A DNA stretch of 64,000 bases from Brassica napus (GCF_020379485.1 NC_063434.1:27847401-27911400); one strand, 5' to 3'. Shown: positions 43,575 through 56,084, numbered from the stretch's first letter. Program-made: numbers and translations. The notes: generated by a model from the letters alone, not told the origin.

Positions 43575-44131
43575 CTCGTGCTAGCTTGTGGGGTTAGCCA
43601 ACTTGGTGCAAAAGGATTTACAAAAGCAGATCGAGATGCGCGTGATCGGACACCTTTTGCTAGGCTATTCGTACGGAATTTCAAAGATTTAAGAATATAA
43701 GCAATAAAAAGTTCAGAAAATTCTTTAGATACAGCCTGTATTTCGTCGAGCTCCGAGTCCAACGCAGGCTAATCTTCCTCCTTTTGAATGAGTATAACCA
43801 GTTGTTCACAGTCGATTGAAAGACCATCTCTCTGTGTCCAAACTTCAGTATCACTTGCATTGCCTATAGTAAACCTTCAGCTTCCGCTTGCAGTGGTGAT
43901 TTGGTGCGTGTATATCGGTCCTTGCTCCAAACAGCATTGGAAAGTCACCATCCATTAACACAAAGCCAAGTCCAGATATGTCTCTTTCATTTATCCAGGA
44001 TATCTAGCAGGAGCGTTTCTTTACGGAGGAACAATTGTGTCCGTTACTTTAACTCCCATATCAATCTCTTTAATCTCGTCTATACGTTGAGCTATCCTCC
44101 AACACTCTGCTTCAATTTTATTCACTAATGG
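43575..44131 (-). pseudogene. LINE-type RNase H (RVT_3) domain relic
   Basis: Minus-strand translation gives collinear pieces of the RNase H-like domain found at the end of plant non-LTR retroelements. In order these are EAECWRIAQ, ISGLGFVLMDGDFP, LFGARTDIHAP, SPLQAEAEGLL, DCEQLVILIQKEED, LDSELDEIQAVS and finally NSLAKGVRSRASRSAFVN with APSWL. The pieces lie in different frames, so at least two frameshifts are needed. In-frame stops follow VPP (TAA), EGLL and EED; the last two are TAG where TGG is likely. The longest open piece is 43463-43762. It is dead sequence lying wholly inside the Helitron-like element, either captured by it or inserted before decay. No reverse transcriptase or endonuclease part was seen. 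Confidence 0.75.
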
Positions 44132-44766
44132 GAAAGACATAATTCATACGATACTATTAATGACTGTTTTTTTTTGTAACACCGATACGGCAAACTTATG
44201 TTTTATTTAACAAAACTCTTATTTTAATTTTGTATTTAAGAATCAATCATAATTTATATTATCCATAATTTTAGTAAATTTGCTTATTTGTCATGTTTTT
44301 ATTAGGTTTTAGCTAAATTATTGATTTATTATTTATTTTTACCCTTAGTTAATATTATATATATTAAAAAAACATTATTTTAGTAATATTAAATTTCTAT
44401 TTTATATTAAAATTTAGTTAGTTTTTCTTATTTGTCATATTTTATTAGGTTTTAGACTTTTAGATAGGTTATTGATTTATTATTAATTTCTAACTGATTC
44501 GCTAATGTGTTAATTAAAACAATACCCTTAATGAATTTTATATATAATTAAAAACGAATTTTATTTTAATCATATAAAATTTATATGTTATATTAATATT
44601 AAATATTTGATTCTAAAATAATATAATAAAATTATAAAAAAATTTAAAAATAAGATAATTCTTATATATATTTTGTTGCTATCTGAAAACAATATTTTTA
44701 TTATAAAAGTTAAAAAGATACAAAAAATTATAATTAAATATTATTCAAGAAAAAATATTTTTATAA

Positions 44767-45281
44767 ATATATTTTCTAAACTTTTGTAAGATATGAGTGT
44801 TTAAAAAAAATTAACACGGGATGTTTAGAATACGGGATTATGCTTATGAGATAGTGGCTCTGGAGTGGGCTAGGAGATGGGTCTAATGGGCTGTGAATTG
44901 TTGAATTTTTTTTTAATTGCAAGCCCACTTCGTGATGACCTGGCATATTGATTGATCCTGAATATTTGTACACATGTGGATAGGCTTAGGAAGCAATGAC
45001 TTAGCTCCTTTTATATAGTAGGATATATTTTCTAAACTATTTCTAAAATATGAGTGTTTTAAAAAATTTAACACGGGATGTTTATAATACGGGATTATGC
45101 TTATGAGAGAGTGGCTCGGGAGTGGGCTAGGAGATGGATCTAATGGGCTGCGAATTGTTGAATTTTTTTTTTAATTGCAAGCCCACTTCGTGATGACCTG
45201 GCATATTGATTGGTCTTGAATATTTATACACATGTGGATAGGCTTACGAAACAATGATTTAGCTTCTTTTATACAGTAGGA
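44767..45281. repeat. Tandem duplication of the Helitron 5' region (~256 bp x2)
   Basis: Copy one is 44767-45022 and copy two is 45023-45281. Both contain ATATTTTCTAAAC, AACACGGGATGTTTA, ATACGGGATTATGCTTATGA, GGGCTAGGAGATGG, GCAAGCCCACTTCGTGATGA, ACACATGTGGATAGGCTTA and the TTTTATA-AGTAGGAT terminus. They differ by scattered substitutions and small indels, so the duplication is not brand new. Confidence 0.9.
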
Positions 45282-48200
45282 TTGCATCCAATAGCCCAAA
45301 AAAATCAAAATTAACTAACTAGACCAAAATCGTATTCTCTCTATTCTTTTCTCTTCTTATGGCTTTCTAGTTTCTACTAGCTCTTTTTTTTAACTTTTTT
45401 CTACTATCTCTCTAAAAAACTATTTTTGGTTTTTTTTTTCTTGGTTATTTGATAAATAACCCCGACATTTATTGTAGGGTGTAATTTAGCTAACGGTTAA
45501 CTAAAGTTTGAAAAGGTTATTGGATAAGCGGCCAAGCCTGAATCAAAATCACGGATTATGGGCTTCAAGGGAGATCTGGATCAAAGTTTAGGCCTAATTA
45601 GGCTGTAAACATTGGTTAACTATTTATATCGAGTCGGCCTAAATCACTTTTTGTGTTTGTTTCTTCACGTACGTGTATAAAATGAGTGTGCGGTTCTCCG
45701 ATTTTATATTTAATTAAAAAAAATTGTGTGTTTCTCAAGTTTATGGGTGCAAAATGGGTCGGCTCATAGAGGATTTAATTATTTAAATGATTTTAGTGGA
45801 AGGTTATCAACATGGAATAATCAAGTATAAAAAATTGGCCAACTATACATGTTGCAAAAGCAAGTGTATGAAGAACAATATTATAAGGGAAAAACTGAAA
45901 CTTTAGGAAAAAAAGTTAGAACCATAAAGAAAAACGAGTAGGAAGTTTAAGCTAAATTGTCATATAGCGATGAACCGTTCCTTTATGGCCGGTCTCTTCC
46001 GACCAATCCGACGTGAATATTGACGCCCTTTTTCTGACCAGCCTTACGTTTCATGAGAAGACCCACGTTCTGGTCACATTGAGCTCCTTCGTTTAGGAAT
46101 TAGCCACGCACTACGTTTTATTTTTTTTGCTTGGTCGCAGACACGCACTACGTTTTGTTTGAATTTGTTAACAAAAGTTTGTTTTATGAATGAATGGTCA
46201 AAACTCAAGTATTTCTAAGCAAATCCTATAAATAAGCGAAAAAGTTTAAATGATCAATCGGAATACAACTTGTACAAGAAATTTCCGATTTCTAAGATGG
46301 AACTGAATTAGTTGCTCTTACTCAGTTATTCCACAACTGCTTTAACATTTGACAATCCACTCATACTGTATGTACATTCACTAAGACGCATTGAAATCTT
46401 TTATTCATTGCGGTTATAGATATTTCTACTATGTTTCCATTACATATAGTTCATGTTGAACTACAATTTCACACATGATAATTATGGAAGCCAAAATAAT
46501 TATGAAAACTGAAGTTACTTGGGCTGTTTTGTTACGGATAGCCTATAATCTACATATGCTGCACTGCTAGTAGGAAAGCTTGAAATTCCACTTCCAAACA
46601 TTAGTACAAGCTCATCCAATACTCTTCCGGCTTCTAGATAGAAAACTATAGTGGTCTCGAATTGTGTTTCATGATCAGAGAAAACTTCAGTATTTTACTT
46701 ATATATTTTTTGTTTGTTTTAACTATGAAAATACCAAAATTCAATGCTATCAGAGTTGGTACATGACCGGATATGATAAAGGGTGGTTGAGAGGTTGCAG
46801 CAGATGTTCAGACATGCAAACACATCAAAGGGAATATTTTGTACATCACTAGTCACTACTGTTTTAGCCAACCACTAGTTACTCTTATACATATTTCTTT
46901 TGCGCTTTGATATCGAATTTCATAAATTGTGTTTTACTGTTGCTTCAGCTATGAAAATATTAGATCCACTAATTTCGTCTTCTATCATTAATGTATTTGC
47001 AACAATGCACATATATATATATATAACGAAATAATGGTTTAACTAATTATTTGCTATGGATCATTGAGTAATCTATATATCCAAACAAAGAATCGCAAAC
47101 TTAAAGTCATACCCTTAAATCTAGTGCGGGAGAAAATTGTTACGTTATAGTGATAAGTTATCTTGTCACGTTTAAAGATACGAAAATGAAAACAAAATAT
47201 GCTATATGTTCGTAAAAAGGAGAAAAGAATATGCTATTTATGAAGTACAAATTGGTGCAGAACTCAGAATGAAATCTCGATCATACATTCATGTAGTATT
47301 CTTGGAATAGTGTTTAGATATAGTGCAAGCAAAATGAAAAAAAAAAAGAATGTGTTTTGCAAATTGTAAAGTTAGAACAAAATAAAAAGAATGGACGAGA
47401 CGACCATTGTTAAAAAATAGATTTTGCACCTAAACTCGTCTAACACCTTTTTTAACTTATAAATTAATGGTTTTATAGAGATTGACTCGTCAATTTAATA
47501 AACCTCCAAATCCTCACGCTTCTTCGTCATGCCTACCATTTCTCAAATTTTCAAATATCATATCATCAATTCATTGTGGTCATAGTCTGATAGTCACATT
47601 ACTGCCATTGTTATGATCATCTTGCTTTAGTCTAAATTTTGTTTAAAAATTTAGATACAGAATAATATGAATCACTTTCCATACAAAAATACATGTGAAG
47701 AGTAGAGCCCATTTGATCCTAGGCATATGAATACTCTGTTAAGAAAATATTTTAGTGTTATCTATAATTAAGAATAAGATTACAAGTTCTTTTCTATAGC
47801 GTTTATCACTTATCAGCCATATAATGATCAGTGTCATTATCTTATATGTTTAACTTATCAATTATTATTGTCTCATCATCATAATGCACACTGGGAGCAC
47901 CTTAGTTTGACTAATACTGAGATAATTCACAAGAAAGCAACTTGGGATGATAATTTCTCATTAATATTTAATTACTTACATAAAGTTATCTAAATGTTTT
48001 CTTTCCATCCAATGTTCACATAACTGCTGTAAAGTTAGAAGCAAAACATTCCCAACCTTTGTTTTAGAGAGCTCCTCTGCTGAGCTCTAGTGGGTTCGAT
48101 CAACTTGGTCCTTTTCTTCTTCTTGTTTTCTCTTTTTTTTTCCTTTTTATGTAATTCTTCTCTTTTTTTGGCTTGTGGAAGTGGAGCTCGTAAATAAATA

Positions 48201-48470
48201 AACTAAAACATTTTAGTATAATATTTGGTCTTTTATTCGACCTACGTAAGAAAAACATTTTGTACATTTATATTCTACCTATCTATAGATGAATTGCCTG
48301 CCATCCATCAATTAATTAGATCTAAGTAAGAAAAGTACTGCGCATCACTTTTTATGTCTTCAATATTTATATCAATAAAAATCAAGACATCCAGATAAAA
48401 AAATAGTTTAGATGCAAGCTTAGTCAGCAATGAAAAACCTGTCGTTTCACAGATTAAGCTTTCTTCTACC
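45282..48470. other. Intergenic, no recognisable gene
   Basis: About 3.2 kb between the Helitron and the ALMT8 promoter. It is AT-rich with frequent stops in all frames. A 62-codon open frame at 46664-46852 resembles nothing I know and lacks gene context. A short AT dinucleotide run sits near 47009-47024. A 7-bp inverted repeat (AGAGCTC / GAGCTCT) is at 48068-48088. I see no RNA gene. Confidence 0.6.
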
Positions 48471-48480
48471 TATAAATATA
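48471..48480 (+). promoter_or_regulatory. Probable TATA box of the ALMT8-like gene
   Basis: TATAAATATA lies 87 to 96 bp upstream of the start codon at 48567. This leaves room for a 5' leader of about 60 bp, a normal arrangement for a crucifer gene. Confidence 0.65.
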
Positions 48481-48566
48481 GCCAAAAACTATCCCACATA
48501 AGCATCACACAAAAGTTCTACAAATATTAGCCAATTCACAAGCTTTAAGTTACATTGAAAGTTTCA

Positions 48567-50918
48567 ATGGAGATGGACTTGAATGCTCAAGTGAAGAAAG
48601 CAGGATTCTTCCAAAGGCTTAAGGAGTTCCCTAGCAAGCTTAAAGACGGCGTCACCAAGCGCATAAAGAATGTGCAAAAGTTTGGTAAAGATGATCCAAG
48701 ACGGATCATCCATTCCTTAAAAGTGGGACTTTCTCTCACATTAGTATCAATGCTGTACTATGTACGGCCTCTTTATAATAGCTTCGGGGTTTCGGGTATG
48801 TGGGCGATACTAACCGTAGTCGTAGTCTCCGAGTTCACTGTCGGTAAGTCTATTAAAAATGTCTATGTTACTATGACAAATTAAATAGAAAGATGTCTAT
48901 TAAACCCAAGTCTAACTAAAACATGTTTTCATATAGGTGGGACACTTTCAAAAGGTTTAAACAGAGGTTTTGCAACATTAATAGCCGGTGCCTTAGGGGT
49001 TGGTGCAGTACACCTTGCTAGATTCTGTGGAGACAAAGGAGAGCCGATTGTTCTTGGGATATTCGTGTTCTCACTAGGCGCAGCTGCAACATTTTCGCGG
49101 TTTTTTCCAAGGATTAAACAGAGATATGACTATGGTGCCTTGATTTTCATACTCACATTCAGCATGGTTGCCGTTTCGGGTTACCGTACAGATGAAATAT
49201 TGGTTATGGCATATCAAAGACTATCCACCATTCTTATTGGTGGAACGATATGCATCCTTGTATCGATCTTCGTTTTTCCTGTATGGGCAGGCGAAGATCT
49301 TCACAAGATGGTTGCTAATAACATTATCAAACTCGCTAACTCTTTAGAAGGTGACTTATAATCCAACATTTTCAATTGATTTATTCTTGGTAAATATAAT
49401 GAATATATAACTTATGCATGCATACGTGTTTTAATCTCTTTAAAAAGGTTTCGAGGGTGAATATTTTCCATCATCGGAGAAGACTTCAAAGGAGACAAAT
49501 TCGTGTGTTCAACAATACAAAAGCATTCTAACATCAAAAAGCACGGAAGATACTTTGGTATAATTGTCTACATATATACAATAATTAATGTTCCTACATA
49601 TTGCTGTTCTAGTTAATTTCTATTTATTTTATAAAAGTGTTCTAATGTAATTGATGATCGTAACGTTTTTGTTTTGCAGGCGAATCTTGCGAGATGGGAA
49701 CCGGGACATGGCCGATTCAGGCTACGCCATCCATGGACAAAGTACTTAAAGATCGCAGGACTCGTACGTCAATGCGCCTTTCATTTTGAAATCCTCAATG
49801 GCTATGTTCTCTCTGACGTTAAGGTTTGTTGGCAATCACATTTTAGTTTGATATTAAACCATAAACTACTTTTAAAACTGCAAACTGAATTGGAAAGTGA
49901 ATCAAATTGTTATTTATCATTAATCACTGGATCGAATAAGTAGAAGATTATTTTTAACAGGAGTATAAAATTTAATAATTATATATATTTTTCAATGTAA
50001 GGAAAATATGAATAATTATTAGTTTTTTATCATTATATTTAATTCCAAAACAAGGTGACTCTGAATTTGTAAAATTGTCTAAATTTGGTAAGCATGATGT
50101 ATCTTTGCTACGTCGTATGCCATTATTGATGTTCCCTCTTTTTGTTATCTCCCTCCACTCGCAATCATAAGACACATGCATAAATAGTGTATTATAACCA
50201 GGACTAACCATCAAAGATTGCCTCTGTGTAACGTCAATGCACCAAGCAGGTGTAACATAAAAATAAAATGCCAAGGCTCTCAATGGCTAAAATGTCGATG
50301 ATAAATAATACGTATACATTAACGAATAACTAATGGTTTGACGGAATAATATTAATAATTTGCATGTTCTTTTACGTGTGACGCAAGCAGATACCGCAAG
50401 ATTTCATAAGCAAGATTCAAGAGCCATGCTCGATCATGAGCAGAGAAGCTTGTGAAGCCCTAAAAGCCATAGCCAAATCTATCAAAACAATGAAGAGAGA
50501 CAGTGTTTGTGTTAATGCACATATTGAAAACTCCAAAAATGCCATACAAAACCTAAGGATTGCACTCAAAACGTCTTCTCCAGAGACAGAGAAAGATCTC
50601 TTGGAGATCATTCCCGGAGTCACAATGGCGTCAATATTGATCGAGATCGTTAATTACGTCGAGAAGATCTCCGAGGCTGTGGAAGAATTCTCCGGTCTGG
50701 CACACTTTAAAGAGACTCTGGATCCAAAAGTGTCACCGGAATTAGGACAACATCAACTACTTCACAGGGGAAGTGTAAAGCCTGTTCTAGAGGGTGACAG
50801 CGAGGAAGAAAACAATAGCTCTCCTCATGTTGTTATCAATGTCCATGATGAACAGCCACCAACAACCAGCGAAAAAATAGTTTCGGGCGTACAGAAGACG
50901 AGAGTAGGTGTCGTGTAG
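48567..50918 (+). CDS. ALMT8: Aluminium-activated malate transporter, ALMT8-like, five exons, intact
   Basis: Family role: a plant anion channel (ALMT, PF11744) passing malate and other anions across plasma membrane or tonoplast; the exact substrate of ALMT8 is not established here. Exons are 48567-48843, 48937-49350, 49448-49557, 49680-49823 and 50391-50918, all with GT/AG introns. They join in frame to 490 residues, close to Arabidopsis ALMT8. The hydrophilic basic N-terminus (1-48) contains [10 protein letters not shown]. Membrane helices follow from about 51 to 215, including [10 protein letters not shown] and [19 protein letters not shown]. The cytosolic C-terminal domain carries the family WEP motif at 273-275 ([10 protein letters not shown]). 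The start at 48567 (MEMDLNAQ) matches the family start; a second ATG is six bases on. Residue 88 is Ser where ALMTs normally have Phe (VVVVFE). The fourth intron (567 bp) is the longest. Position next to NHL1/NHL2 supports orthology to At3g11680. Confidence 0.9.
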
Positions 50919-53900
50919 ATATGTTATCATTGTCCAAACTTTAAAAACTCTTTGAAGGGAGCTTGTTTAACATTATCTAGTGAATAATATTAATCATTTC
51001 ACTTATGATCAATTGCCTTTTAGAAATAGTTTTTTTTTGGCTTTTAAGAATAGGTGTGAACTAGATAACTATCGGCATGAAACGAAAGATTAGACTCAAT
51101 TTTAGGATTATTGATTCAGATTAAATTATTACACCAATAAAATGACACATTCTTTGGTAGAAAAAGCTTTAAGTAGATAAATAGCATACAGAGTTTTGAG
51201 GTTATATAAATGTGATATAACATATTGAAAAATTATCTTCATTTGTATATCAATACACAAATCCTAAAATATGTATTTGCCTCAATCGTTGTTTCTCTCT
51301 AAATATTCTTATTTTCGTGCTTACTTCGCGTTTGTTTACAAAATGGATCCAATTTTTCAATCCAAGAAAGCCTTTGCTCTGTTTGCAATGATATCTACAA
51401 AATGATAAGGAATTAAAAAATAGTACCTATAGTTAATTTATGCCCTGAAGAATAAGAATGTGCCACTGGAAGATCTGGAATATTCGTTCCACTTAAAAAG
51501 AGAAATAGGTAGGTCAACATGTGACTAGGCAGCTGTGTGAGATTGCTTAATTTGAGTTACTAATTATGAAGTCAAACTAACTTGAAAATAGTAAAACCAC
51601 AAAATTAAAGTAATGATCTTTACGCAGACAATAACTAATGGTAACTGAAAAGGAGTTTGGATCCCCAAATCTGATTACGTAGTGCATTGTAAGGCTGACC
51701 ATCCTTAAGCATGAAGTTTATTATTTATATCGATTCGTTGTACAGTAGTACTATGGATTCAAAACAATTCAGTTAGAGAAGAATCTAATTATTTAAAATG
51801 TGAACAAAATGAAATGAATTGAGTATTGATGTCTGAGTCTCTGAGATAAATATTGTCTAATATTATACAGAAATCAGGAAGATTCTACTTTTAGTTTTAA
51901 AAACTGAGGAGTCCAAAGGTCAAAAATATATATGCATGTAGATGTAGTCAACTAAGTAATCGGCTTAGTACAGAAATTTCCAGTCGATAAGTTAATAAAT
52001 CTCATCTTTTGAAAATTTATATATTTCGGGATCAACAGTTATGCATCAAAACGTAATCTTATAGAACAGGAAATATATTTTTTCAGTGTGCATTCAGGCT
52101 ATGTAGTCGGAACACTTGAACTTGAATTTTGATATACTTAGATAGCCAAAAGTGAATTCTGACACTCTTTTGGCTGATGAAACTGCACGTTCTTAGAATT
52201 TATTGGATGCCGAATCGGTTCAAATTGCAGTGTTTTTGTTTTATGTTTTTTTCTGACTCGATATGATCTCAAATCCTAAAAAATAGTTTTTTTTTTTAAT
52301 TTGGAAGAAAGGTCACGAGTTGAAGAAAGATGAGTGTCACGTGCGGTGCATGGTTGTCTTGCATGTACTTTGAACTTAGCCCCTTGCGAGTAAACATATA
52401 TTGTAGTGGAACGAGCCCATCACGTGTAAATAGAACGAATATCTTTACTACTTTTGATTTGTGACAACCAATTTACTTCCTTTGGTATAGAAAAGATTGG
52501 GAATTCTTGGGATGGGTGGGACTTACGGTCCGGACGATCGGCGTAAACCTAAATAAAAAGGAGTCTTTGGCCCATCGAAAGACAGTGTCCATTAATCAAA
52601 TGAAGTCGGTGAGTCTAACAACACATATGAAGAACTGTAATGGATTAGGGAACGGCGCCAATATTCATATATATCCTCCAACAACCCTTATGCACAGGAG
52701 AGTAGAACAATGATGACCTACGGTGAATTATTCTTTAAACCGAACATGAACCTACGGTAAGAATAACTTACCTCAACGATCCTACTCTTCGAAAAGAGAG
52801 GAACCCGACTCAATAAATATGTATTCAATGGCTGGAGAAAGAGGAGGTGAGCAATAACTACAAAAAACACACCGTCAATCTATTCATAATTAGTTGACGA
52901 CCCGTTCATCTTTACATTTACTTTCTTCTGTTCAGTCCATGCGCTCTCTTATTGCTTCATGCCTTCATCTTTGACTGATTGTAACAATAAGCCCATTTAC
53001 GGCTCAAAATGTTGGCCCATTTAACCAAAATACCAACGGATAGTCTTTGACTGACTGTCAGAGGCTTGGAATCCAGTGAAGTGGAGGCTTGAACTTGTTA
53101 CCTTTGAGAGGAAAAACAATACTTAACCATCTGACCTACGGATAGCATTTGGAAAATTGGGCCGAAATTGTAGTATGTAGTCTTCATATTAATGGCCAGA
53201 AGCAGATGCTTGTGCTGCTTCTACCCATGGCCGCTACTGGTTAGACCCATTGAAACATCTTTGATTAGGGGCTTGGCCATTATTACAATCTGCAAACTTG
53301 TGATATATAAAACTTTCATAGAAAAGAAGAGTAAATAACACTGGCTAGACTAAACAGAAAAAGATTAGAAGCTAAGTTGCAATAATACGTATCCTTAGTT
53401 AAATACTGAAGTTGTTATCACTAAAACTACTGTGACTTGCCATAAAAGAAAGCTGCAAAAACCTGAATAATTGTTCCTGTGTTGAATACAACCTGATATT
53501 TAGATTTATCTTCACAAGCTAAACTGCGTTATTTGTCACCTGAGCATATTTCCCTGAGAGATATGCATTAGCAATAATCTGGTTGAATGCACTCTCTAGA
53601 CTATATAATGGACAAAGCCGTTAGGTTTTGGGAGATACATTCTTACCGATACATTCGAATCATTCGATTTCCGTAGGAGAAAGTACTGTTCAATATGACA
53701 ATATCTCGGTGTGTTTATGCATCTTAATTAGAAACTTAGACCCAAAAAATATTATTTGTAAACAACCCACAGTTTCTTCTCTCTTTTTTTTTAACACATC
53801 CACCCACAATTTCGATTAAGTTGAATTTTGTCAAAAGCATGATCTAATACATACAACAATTGGATAATGAATTTTGTAATATCAAATTTGAATATTATAT

Positions 53901-55366
53901 GGACCGAATAGCAATTACAATTAGTGCCCTCTTAAAGTTATCTCCCCTCCCGCAATGTTACAACACAATGCTTAGACTTTAGAGCAACCGTTGTAATTAA
54001 AAATCAACGTAACAGGACAAAGAAAATGATGGACAAGTGGTGGTTTCTCTTTTGGCAGCTAGTGTTAGGTCACTTACGTCCCCTTTTCCATTATGGAGAG
54101 AGTACGTGGTAAATGAAACTTTGTTTCCTAGCTCCTCTATCACATGTATTAAAAATATATTGTCCATTTGTATACAAAATACTTGATCATTTAATACTTA
54201 AAGGTTATATTGGACTAAATTATTATCACTAAATGGACTTATAGTCGGTAGCGAAAAGTCTCATACCCATGTGATAGCTCCAAAAATTTATTCATCAAAT
54301 TTTGATTAGAACAATAATCTCTATGTTCCACAAAAAAATGCCACTTTGACACCTTTCTAATGTTTGTCAACATCTTTTGAACATTTTTTTTGCTAAAATA
54401 TAGAAGTCAAAAGCATAGATGGCGGACAAATAGTATTTCAAGTACTTACCAACCACATAATTATGTTAATTACGATTTACATTTATTCATTTTACGATTT
54501 TGTGTCAATTATCCTGTACATTTATATTCATTTAACTGGTCACGTATTCAGATATAACTTTGGGTGGGTTTTATATTTATTTGTGTTCACATTTTTATAA
54601 ATAGTATGGAAAGCGGAAATGTTCTTTTCTCTCTTAACCTAGAGAATTTTAAACCGAAATCAACTAATATGCCAATTTTTTTTAGAAATCTGATTCTTTT
54701 GTTGTTGGAAACGTCTACAATTGGCCTAAAATGATTAAAAAATTGCAGTAAAAGAGTTCAAATTTGTAAAGAAGAGCATTTATAGCAAATCGTTCAATCT
54801 AGCGTTTAAAACGATGACTCCATATGTATTTTTAAAAATACGAATCAAAGTATATATCTACAAATAAATAATTTTTCTCTTTTTATTTGTAAGTGAGTTT
54901 CATTCTTCAAATGAGGAAGCTGGGAATGAAGTTTACTAGCTGGGTTTGTTATTATTGTTGAAGAAATCTTTGACCACACATAAAGTCACCTTTCTATAGA
55001 AACCGTCCACCGACCATATCAATCATCTTCCCATTCATAGTTTCAACATTCTAGAAATATATGATATATATGTGATTTAAAATGATATTCAGCAATTAAT
55101 ATATTACTGTATAAATTCAATACTGTACTGTAATATTTGACTAAATATGTAGATGATAAACGATAAATCTCTGTTTTTCCACGAAAATAAGGAAGAGAAA
55201 TTTATATACCAATAAAACTTTACATCAGCCAAAAAATAAGATAACCCTTTAAATAATGAAAGAACACATTTTTTTTTGTTTTTAATAAAGACATTTAATT
55301 TTGGTTGTTTCATACAAATCTATCTTGATTACTACTATAATGATTTTGGTGTTAATATAAAAAGAA
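50919..55366. other. Intergenic, gene-free; site where DGD1 would be expected
   Basis: About 4.4 kb between the ALMT8-like gene and the Helitron upstream of NHL1. Open frames such as 52507-52713 and 53628-53819 show no recognisable protein. No galactosyltransferase (DGD1) sequence was seen on either strand. The only protein-like signal is a short minus-strand stretch at 53427-53597, listed separately. The sequence is otherwise AT-rich. Confidence 0.6.
53427..53597 (-). pseudogene. Possible 3' exon relic of an unidentified gene
   Basis: On the minus strand, a TAG acceptor is followed by an open stretch reading SAFNQIIANAYLSGKYAQ and a CAG/GTGACA donor-like junction. After 47 bp comes another CAG and VVFNTGTIIQVFAAFFYGKS, then Q and a TAG stop. 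The composition is protein-like and the splice signals fit, but 47 bp is shorter than normal plant introns. No further upstream exon or ATG was found. I do not recognise the protein. It may be a decayed gene end or chance. Confidence 0.25.
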
Positions 55367-56052
55367 CTAGAGCTTGATCCGCGCACCCGCGCAAGTATTC
55401 ATTTTTGGTTTAAAAAAAAAAAAAAAATTATCTTATATAAATGGTAATATATGTTTTGAAAATTTATATATATATATATATATATTAAATAATTATTTAA
55501 TATATTTCTAAACACAATCATTTTAAAATTTATAATGAATTATTTTATTTTATTTTTTGATCCGTCAATGGTTACAACTCTATTTTTAAAATATAACTCG
55601 TGTGTTCATGCAAATGTATTTTTTATGGATCAAAATTTTAATGAAAAATAAAATGGTTATCTATTTTTATATTTGATTTATACGATTAAATAATTCAATA
55701 TATTATTTAAAATTTTGTGGTTTATATTATGTATTTTTATAACATTTTTATATATTTTTAGACGTAGTTAATATACCAAAATAAAAAATAACCATCCCGT
55801 AATAATAAAATTTTGTTACATTTTTTACATTGATTAAGTATAATTTATTGTTTACCCAGATTATAGGAAACATTTTTTAAATAAATAAACACAATTTGTT
55901 ATACTTTATTTTAGGAAAATGCATTAATTAAACTATAAAAGACAAGAATACTAAAATGTAGATAAATTTATTATTTCAGTGGTATTCAAATGTAAATAAC
56001 TTTGAAAACTAAAGAGCAATTTATATTGTTACTTCTCTTTTAATAATAGAGA
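55367..56052 (-). mobile_element. Short non-autonomous Helitron (686 bp) upstream of NHL1
   Basis: Minus-strand 5' end is TCTCTATTATTAAAAGAG (from 56052). The 3' end is CTTGCGCGGGTGCGCGGATC, then AAGCT and CTAG (55370-55367). The GC-rich 3' hairpin (CTTG-CGCG ... CGCG-CAAG, with a small bulge) sits just before CTAG, as in Arabidopsis ATREP-type Helitrons. Flanking host bases are A and T in the expected orientation and there is no target duplication. The interior is AT-rich, non-coding, and includes an (AT)n run at about 55464-55486. Termini and hairpin make the call fairly firm; family assignment is not attempted. Confidence 0.75.
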
Positions 56053-56077
56053 TACCTTTAGTTGCTTATCATTCTCC

Positions 56078-56084
56078 TATAAAG
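56078..56084 (+). promoter_or_regulatory. Probable TATA box of the NHL1-like gene
   Basis: CTCCTATAAAGCA lies 124 to 130 bp before the ATG at 56208 and only 25 bp after the end of the Helitron. No other TATA-like site with better context lies between it and the start codon. Confidence 0.6.

Larger units (their letters stand above)
43151..45281 (-). mobile_element. Non-autonomous Helitron-like element
   Basis: Read on the minus strand, the 3' end is CTAG (43154-43151) followed by host T. It is preceded at 8 nt by a perfect hairpin CCGCGC-GTA-GCGCGG (plus 43163-43177). This is the standard plant Helitron terminus. The 5' end begins TCCTACTGTATAAAAG at 45281 with host A before it, fitting insertion between A and T without target duplication. 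No Rep/helicase coding is visible, so movement would need a helper element. The interior is AT-rich and carries a LINE RNase H relic and a tandem duplication of the 5' part. A second possible 5' end (TCCTACTATATAAAAG) lies at 45023, so the element might be 1.87 or 2.13 kb. Boundaries are inferred from termini only. Confidence 0.7.

Noticed and set aside
43473..44128. Plus-strand open frames at 43473-43700 and 43901-44128
   Set aside because: They are antisense shadows of the minus-strand RNase H relic.
44776..44973. 65-codon minus-strand open frame in the Helitron 5' duplication
   Set aside because: Low-complexity, no known domain, and not kept open in the second tandem copy.
46664..46852. 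62-codon open frame as a gene
   Set aside because: No recognisable protein and no promoter or splice context; this length is expected by chance.
49972..50283. 103-codon minus-strand frame within ALMT intron 4
   Set aside because: It lies inside an intron antisense to an intact gene, with no recognisable domain.
53050..53145. tRNA-like wording (GGAGGCTTGAACTTGTTACC)
   Set aside because: No cloverleaf with paired acceptor, D, anticodon and T stems could be drawn. Similar phrases occur in old transposon debris.
53190..53336. Short plus-strand frame starting MARSRCLCCFYPWPLL
   Set aside because: Only 48 codons, no family resemblance I can support, in a gene-free AT-rich region.
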